IMG/VR virus record: IMGVR_UViG_3300048573_000222
Location: 1-34,970 of that record
From: a virus
Direction: 5' to 3' (one strand)
DNA: 34,970 bases
Both the position numbers and the translations under genes were made by a program. The notes under the pieces are model-generated. The model worked only from the letters and a program-made list of their open reading frames with translations. It was not told the origin of the DNA and searched no databases. Every line of letters starts with the position of its first letter. The stretch's first letter is position 1. Shown piece by piece: positions 31,091 to 34,970 of this stretch.

Positions 31091-31297
31091 ATGACTGAAA
31101 TTTCAAAAAATGCCGAATTGCAACAATCTTGTATAACCGCTGTTATCACTCGTTTTTCTGGAGATGAAAGATTGAAGTTGCAAAAACATTTTACAAGCCT
31201 TTATGGAACAAATGAAATTGCACAAGAAAAAGCTAACAGTTTTGCTGTTGGTTTTGGAAAAGCGTGTGATATGATTATTTCGGCTCTAAATGAGTGA
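31091..31297 (+). CDS. Cassette protein 1
   Basis: The 68-residue helical protein (MTEISKNAELQQSCITAVIT) is followed directly by site 1, whose core shares the stop region (GTGATAAC). No family was recognised. Confidence 0.6.
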   Translation: MTEISKNAELQQSCITAVITRFSGDERLKLQKHFTSLYGTNEIAQEKANSFAVGFGKACDMIISALNE

Positions 31298-31373
31298 TAA
31301 CGTTTCGCAGCCTTGTACTGCCGCCTATGCGGTTGCGTAAATTCGGCGGTAGTTCAAGACTGCTGTTAGTAGC
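31295..31373 (+). repeat. attC-like site 1
   Basis: The shortest site (79 bases): left core TGATAAC and arm GTTTCGCAGCCTTGTACTGCCGCC. The right arm is GGCGGTAGTTCAAGACTGCTG, then G/TTAGTAGC. Arms pair over about 18 positions with the usual left surplus (GTTT) beside the core. Confidence 0.75.
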
Positions 31374-31404
31374 TGGACGGATTAATTAAAAACTAAATAT
31401 TATT

Positions 31405-31647
31405 ATGGAAACAGAACGAAAAATATGGAAACTGACTTTAAGTCAATGTTGTAAAAAACCAATATTTTCTATAAAAGATACAGTTGGAAAAGGCTTCTTT
31501 TGCACAAATTGCAAAAAACCTGTTTACAGTACAATAGATAGAAAATACTGGAATAAAATTTCTAAAGAACCGAAAAGCGTAGTCTTGCTACTAACGTACT
31601 GCATCTTCACGCAGTTGCGGTGGATGATGACCGAAAATAACAAATAA
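31405..31647 (+). CDS. Cassette protein 2, small zinc-ribbon-like
   Basis: The 80-residue protein has cysteines in CCKKP and, 17 residues on, FCTNCKKP, an arrangement suggesting a zinc ribbon. Its last 17 or so residues are encoded by the recombination site that follows (31587 onward), so the C-terminus depends on which site sits there. Confidence 0.55.
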   Translation: METERKIWKLTLSQCCKKPIFSIKDTVGKGFFCTNCKKPVYSTIDRKYWNKISKEPKSVVLLLTYCIFTQLRWMMTENNK

Positions 31648-31726
31648 TAACAAAACTTAAAATTTAGCCTTATGCTTGAAAATAAAGAACAGCCCCCGCA
31701 ATTGAGTGAAAATGTTGTTAGTGGCA
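31587..31726 (+). repeat. attC-like site 2
   Basis: Left core GCTACTAAC is complementary to the start GTTAGTAGC of its own unit. Arm GTACTGCATCTTCACGCAGT pairs with the right arm ending GAGTGAAAATGTTG/TTAGTGGC. The next gene appears to begin inside the interior. Confidence 0.72.
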
Positions 31727-31869
31727 GTTTTGTAAAAAAACGATATATGAAATGCCCTCATATCGACAAAAAATGTCAATGGAGGATGGCACCTGAACAT
31801 CAAAAAGGATACGAATATTTGAATGGTGCTTGTTATTTGGCTGGAAGTTTCATTTTGGAATGTCCGTAA
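31672..31869 (+). CDS. Cassette protein 3, Cys-rich
   Basis: The 65-residue ORF's first 15-25 residues lie in site 2, and an internal ATG at 31747 gives a 40-residue form. The latter part holds CPHIDKKC and GACYLAGSFILECP, possibly metal binding. Which start is used is undecided. Confidence 0.5.
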   Translation: MLENKEQPPQLSENVVSGSFVKKRYMKCPHIDKKCQWRMAPEHQKGYEYLNGACYLAGSFILECP

Positions 31870-31872
31870 AAT

Positions 31873-32010
31873 TGCCACTAACGTTATCTCGCTTGGCGAG
31901 GTTGCTGACTTCGGAAAAATAAATTTTCAATTTAAAAATAAATATGATGCGAAACGAAAACGTGAATGAACCACAAAATCAGCAATCTTGCCAAACGAGT
32001 GTTAGTAGCT
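31873..32010 (+). repeat. attC-like site 3
   Basis: Left core TGCCACTAAC is complementary to its unit start GTTAGTGGCA. Arm CTCGCTTGGCGAGGTTGCTGA pairs with TCAGCAATCTTGCCAAACGAG. The right core is G/TTAGTAGC. Confidence 0.78.
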
Positions 32011-32141
32011 GTGTTTTTACTTGTATTTGTCCGAGTGGATTGAAATACACAAAAGACCACGTAAAAGCTATGAAAGAATGGCGAAAAATAGTAATGAATT
32101 ATTTAAAAATTGAACGACTTTACAAAACTATAAATCAATAA
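31944..32141 (+). CDS. Cassette protein 4a
   Basis: The 65-residue ORF begins (ATGATGCGAAAC) inside the interior of site 3 and runs through its right arm. It has cysteine-containing CVFTCICPSGLK and a helical C-terminus. If real, site and gene must travel together. It ends three bases before the next gene. Confidence 0.45.
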   Translation: MMRNENVNEPQNQQSCQTSVSSCVFTCICPSGLKYTKDHVKAMKEWRKIVMNYLKIERLYKTINQ

Positions 32142-32144
32142 ATT

Positions 32145-32465
32145 ATGAAAACAGAAATCACATTAATCGTTTTAGGAATTTTAATAACTGCTTTAGTTAT
32201 AAATGTAGTAATTGGAAATATTAAAAAACGTGCTTATTTAAAAGGATATAAACAAGCCGAATTTGATATTACTGCAAATATGTTAGATGTTGCTACTTGG
32301 TTTGGTGGCAGAAAACAGATTTACAACTCACTTTATTTATTTGCTGTTAGATATAGAAATAAAAACCACGTTTCAGCACATTATTTCAGAGAAGATATTT
32401 TGAATTTGGGCGAAAATAGAATTACAGATTTGTCAAATGAAAAATATAAGCAGTTAGTTGAGTAA
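32145..32465 (+). CDS. Cassette protein 4b, membrane-anchored
   Basis: The 106-residue protein has an N-terminal membrane helix (LIVLGILITALVINVVIG at about 6-23) and a soluble C-terminal part of about 80 residues. It shares one cassette with 4a and is followed by site 4. No family was recognised. Confidence 0.62.
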   Translation: MKTEITLIVLGILITALVINVVIGNIKKRAYLKGYKQAEFDITANMLDVATWFGGRKQIYNSLYLFAVRYRNKNHVSAHYFREDILNLGENRITDLSNEKYKQLVE

Positions 32466-32468
32466 CAT

Positions 32469-32608
32469 AGCTACTAACGTCCTAGTGCTTGGCGAAGAAG
32501 CGGATAAATAAGCCTAAAACTTCGATTAAGCACCGAACTAACAAAAAATAAACAAACTTTAAATTATAAACCGAACTCGCTTTTTTGCCAAACACTTGTT
32601 ATGTGAGG
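32469..32608 (+). repeat. attC-like site 4
   Basis: Left core AGCTACTAAC is complementary to its unit start GTTAGTAGCT. Arm AGTGCTTGGCGAAGAAGCGG pairs with TCGCTTTTTTGCCAAACACT. The right core is G/TTATGTGAG. The loop is long and A-rich. Confidence 0.77.
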
Positions 32609-32633
32609 TTGTGGGTCGATAAAACAAAAATCT

Positions 32634-32858
32634 ATGTGTAATTCAATAATAATAAATTTAGGAGAAAAAGAAATTGCAACCCCAAGAGAGTTTTTAGAAC
32701 ATTTTGGATTTGTTCCATATGATGTAGAAGCAGTATTAATGGACGAATGTTTATGTTATTGTGACCTTGAAAAAACTTTAAACGAACATAAAATACCATT
32801 TAAAAATGATTGTGGGGATTTATATGTTGGGATGTTGGAAAAAATAAAATGGACTTAA
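32634..32858 (+). CDS. Cassette protein 5a
   Basis: The 74-residue acidic protein (MCNSIIINLGEKEIATPREF) has the cysteine pair CLCYC. It is followed after three bases by 5b in the same cassette, a two-gene unit. No family was recognised. Confidence 0.6.
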   Translation: MCNSIIINLGEKEIATPREFLEHFGFVPYDVEAVLMDECLCYCDLEKTLNEHKIPFKNDCGDLYVGMLEKIKWT

Positions 32859-32861
32859 ATA

Positions 32862-33140
32862 ATGGAAATGATAGAATATTTTAACAGATATAGTGATACT
32901 GATTTACCTGATAAAATGGGTAGATGGGCAAGAATAGGGATTTATAATAATATCCGAGTTTCTTGGATAAGTAGAGTTCAAACAAAAGATAAAGTAGTTT
33001 TTTGCGCAAGTTGTCATTTTCCTACTATGCAAAATGATACGGCCAATGAACATAAAACTTTTGAAACATTTGAAAATGCAAAAGACTTTGTTTCTGAAAG
33101 ATGGAATTGGTTTTTAAATGCAATAAAACAGCCTGAGTAG
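32862..33140 (+). CDS. Cassette protein 5b
   Basis: The 92-residue mixed alpha/beta protein has CASCHFP in the middle and a C-terminal helix rich in Trp (ERWNWFLNAI). No family was recognised. Confidence 0.6.
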   Translation: MEMIEYFNRYSDTDLPDKMGRWARIGIYNNIRVSWISRVQTKDKVVFCASCHFPTMQNDTANEHKTFETFENAKDFVSERWNWFLNAIKQPE

Positions 33141-33167
33141 CTTTGGTTACAAAGTTGCTCGAAGCTG

Positions 33168-33306
33168 GAATATAACGTTTTGTAGCTTGTTGCAGTGGCG
33201 TGCAAGTAAGCGAGTAGTTTCGGTTTAAAAACTATAATAACAGAGAAGCCAAATCATTAAATTAAACAACAACCAAGCCATTGCTACAAACTACTGTTAT
33301 GTGAGG
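33168..33306 (+). repeat. attC-like site 5
   Basis: Left core ATATAAC with arm GTAGCTTGTTGCAGTGGCGTG pairs with CAAGCCATTGCTACAAACTAC. The right core is G/TTATGTGAG. Here the left core does not mirror its own unit start beyond TAAC, which suggests past recombination between different cassettes. Confidence 0.75.
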
Positions 33307-33329
33307 TGCGGTTACTTAAAACTAAAATT

Positions 33330-33917
33330 ATGGGTTGCGACATTCATTTATTTACGGAAAGAAAAAGAAACATTAATAATGAAGAAAAATGGGTTAATGT
33401 TGATAATTGGAAACTAAATCCTTACTACGACAAAAATGACGAAGAAGAAAGAAAGTACAAGTTAAATTCTGCTTATAGAAATAGAAATTATACTTTATTT
33501 TCTTTATTGGCTGATGTTAGAAATTACGATGATAACAAAATAATTTCAGAACCAAAAGGATTTCCAACAGATGCAAGTGAAATTGTGAAAAAACAAAACG
33601 AATATTGGGAAGGAGATGGTCATTCACATAGTTTTTTTACAATGAAAGAACTTTATGATTTTTATGAAGAAAATAAAACAGTCAACTTTACTGGATTAGT
33701 TGACCAAAAAGGAGTTAAAGAAATAGAAAACGGACAAATGCCAAGTTGGTGGTGTAAAGCAAGTACGCAAGAAGATTTAGTTTATAAAGAATGGGACTTT
33801 GAAAACTTGACTTTAAAAGATTTTATTGATAAATTGGAAAGTCATTTTAAGTCTGAATATTATGATAAAGAAAGAGATTGCGAAAAATTCAGAGTTGTTT
33901 TCTGGTTTGACAACTAA
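33330..33917 (+). CDS. Cassette protein 6, MGCDIH family
   Basis: The 195-residue protein starts MGCDIHLFTERKRN, with DVRNYDD, a SEPKGFPTD segment and GDGHSHSFF. These conserved pieces occur in a family of phage and bacterial proteins of unknown function, rich in possible metal-binding His, Asp and Cys. The start at 33330 is chosen because the family begins with MGCDIH; an ATG at 33306 is unlikely. Confidence 0.75.
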   Translation: MGCDIHLFTERKRNINNEEKWVNVDNWKLNPYYDKNDEEERKYKLNSAYRNRNYTLFSLLADVRNYDDNKIISEPKGFPTDASEIVKKQNEYWEGDGHSHSFFTMKELYDFYEENKTVNFTGLVDQKGVKEIENGQMPSWWCKASTQEDLVYKEWDFENLTLKDFIDKLESHFKSEYYDKERDCEKFRVVFWFDN

Positions 33918-33926
33918 ACGTAGCAT

Positions 33927-34069
33927 CTCACATAACGTTCCGCAGCTACACGAGCGGTTGGGGCAAAAAACGCCTGGTCTTTCGGAGTTGAACCAGACCT
34001 TAAAAACAAGAACAAAAAATTGAATTAATAACCAAACCCCAACTGTCGTGTAACTGCTGTTATGTGAGG
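33927..34069 (+). repeat. attC-like site 6
   Basis: The outer cores CTCACATAAC and GTTATGTGAG are perfectly complementary. Arm GCAGCTACACGAGCGGTTGGGG pairs with CCCCAACTGTCGTGTAACTGC with one unpaired G on the left. This is the clearest site of the array. Confidence 0.82.
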
Positions 34070-34096
34070 TTGTGGGTCGCTAAAACTAAATCTATT

Positions 34097-34423
34097 ATGA
34101 AAACAGTATTGATAGTAGGAAAGCCAATAGAGGTCGCTGTATTATGTAATTATCCGCATTTATTTAAAAGATATGTATTTGATTATGGAAAGATTAATGA
34201 AAACTATACATTTATAAGAAATAAAGAAATGTGTAATGGGAAAATATTTGATAAAATAGTTTATACGGTTGATTGGCACGATATGGATAATTTTCAAGAA
34301 GTTGAAAAACACGTTATTTCAAGAGTGAAAAAAAATATATGTGATGTTTGCGGATGCGAAAAAGAAAAAGACAAAGATTGTGATTATTGTATTAGACAAT
34401 ATGCTCTTTCTTGGGGTTTGTAG
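34097..34423 (+). CDS. Cassette protein 7, C-terminal zinc finger-like
   Basis: The 108-residue protein (start MKTVLIVGKPIEVAVLCNYP) ends in CDVCGCEKEKDKDCDYC, a CxxC...CxxC pair fitting zinc binding. The start at 34097 is preferred over 34064, which lies in the site core. Confidence 0.65.
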   Translation: MKTVLIVGKPIEVAVLCNYPHLFKRYVFDYGKINENYTFIRNKEMCNGKIFDKIVYTVDWHDMDNFQEVEKHVISRVKKNICDVCGCEKEKDKDCDYCIRQYALSWGL

Positions 34424-34427
34424 CAAT

Positions 34428-34561
34428 CTCACATAACGTATCGTGTCTTGGTGCAGGCGGAAAAAGTACACCAGAATAATAGAATAATAACTAAAAATAA
34501 AGACACAAAATGAACATTGAATCAAACCCGAAATCCGCTTGCTCCAAAACGCTGTTAGCGG
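34428..34561 (+). repeat. attC-like site 7
   Basis: Left core CTCACATAAC is complementary to its unit start. Arm GTGTCTTGGTGCAGGCGG pairs with CCGCTTGCTCCAAAACGC. The right core is G/TTAGCGG. Confidence 0.78.
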
Positions 34562-34607
34562 ATAGCCGTTTTTAAATACAAATATTAATCAATTAAATAA
34601 ATAAATT

Positions 34608-34829
34608 ATGACACCAAGTAAAAAAGCTAACGAATTAGCGAACAAAATGTATCGTGGAAATGTTTTTGAAAAATCAAAAGAAGAACATTTAAAAGAACTT
34701 TTAGAAGCAAAAAAATATGCTATAATTGCCGTTGAAGAAATTATAAACGACAATCCAAACATATACGATTCTGATAGATTAAATTTTAATTATTGGAACG
34801 AAGTTAAAAATCAAATTGAACTTCTTTAG
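34608..34829 (+). CDS. Cassette protein 8
   Basis: The 73-residue helical protein (MTPSKKANELANKMYRGNVF) ends FNYWNEVKNQIELL. It is the last cassette before the fixed flank in the array version at the window end, and lies before the variable cassette in the version at the window start. No family recognised. Confidence 0.65.
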   Translation: MTPSKKANELANKMYRGNVFEKSKEEHLKELLEAKKYAIIAVEEIINDNPNIYDSDRLNFNYWNEVKNQIELL

Positions 34830-34970
34830 GCGGTTACACTACGGTTTCCGCTAACTACTTACTAACACCTATAATACTATACATTACTTTATTAAAAATC
34901 AATACATTATGGTAGTACAAGTTAATTTTTTAGTTAAATGGCAATTTAAAGAATATCCACATTATAAGAT
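34729..34970. repeat. Terminal redundancy with a 677-base difference
   Basis: 34729-34855 equals 1-127, and 34856-34970 equals 805-919. The circle is therefore 34,728 bases with the variable cassette or 34,051 without it. Confidence 0.9.
34909..34970 (+). CDS. 5' part of the NUMOD4-like gene (terminal redundancy)
   Basis: This is the same gene as 858-1079, cut off by the window end. Confidence 0.65.
   Translation, partial: MVVQVNFLVKWQFKEYPHYK

Noticed and set aside
31657-31878. Minus-strand 73-residue frame over site 2
   Set aside because: It runs through the recombination site and antisense to a cassette gene. No start region was seen.
31013-34561. CRISPR array
   Set aside because: The repeats are inverted, differ in sequence from site to site and are spaced by genes. 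There are no Cas proteins.
34729-34970. Simple assembly overlap without meaning
   Set aside because: A trivial overlap would be collinear. Here it skips 677 bases exactly between two site cores.

Overview
The window is an almost complete, AT-rich genome of a tailed phage (siphovirus-like), assembled as a closed circle with about 240 bases of terminal redundancy. The host is most likely a member of the Bacteroidota, probably Flavobacteriia. The reasons are promoters of the Bacteroidota type (TAnnTTTG at -7), A-rich start regions without Shine-Dalgarno sequences, and protein families typical of flavobacterial phages (XkdF-like protease, DUF3127-like protein, AAA_25 ATPase, YqaJ nuclease). Nearly all phage genes lie on the minus strand and are packed with 4-base ATGA overlaps.

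Layout, read in the direction of transcription (right to left). 30.76-27.98 kb: early operon of small unknown proteins, a DUF7220-like membrane protein and the stump of a DNA methyltransferase. 27.95-23.9 kb: recombination and replication genes (YqaJ exonuclease and partner, SSB-like protein, MazG-like protein, SF2 helicase). Two of these transcripts start with an unusual leader in which two hairpins can kiss through their loops. 23.9-20.3 kb: HTH protein, AAA_25 ATPase, a GGTATA repeat block (candidate origin), VRR-NUC nuclease, sigma-like factor, lipoprotein. 20.1-1.4 kb: ParB-methyltransferase, terminase, tail genes (with a likely -1 frameshift in the chaperone gene), tape measure, then protease, capsid, tail tube, portal, connector, fibre, holin, endolysin. 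Two self-contained plus-strand inserts (about 7.05-7.28 and 10.07-10.73 kb) carry their own promoter and terminator and interrupt the late region.

1.41-1.09 kb is an RNA unit: promoter, the 3' part of a tmRNA, a tRNA-Arg(UCU), the 5' part of a tmRNA, and a terminator. The two tmRNA parts pair with each other, so this looks like a circularly permuted, phage-encoded tmRNA with a tRNA inside its intervening segment.

31.0-34.97 kb, continuing across the circle junction to 0.80 kb, is an array of short plus-strand genes separated by eight full sites and one half site that resemble integron attC sites. Each has a variable inverted repeat bounded by TAAC and GTTA cores. Each gene unit has core-flanking bases of its own that are complementary at its two ends. 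The two ends of the contig carry two versions of this array that differ by exactly one 677-base unit bounded at the cores. This is direct evidence that a unit is gained or lost by site-specific recombination. No integrase or other recombinase is encoded in the closed genome. The most novel parts are this mobile cassette array on a phage, the permuted tmRNA, and the kissing-hairpin leaders.
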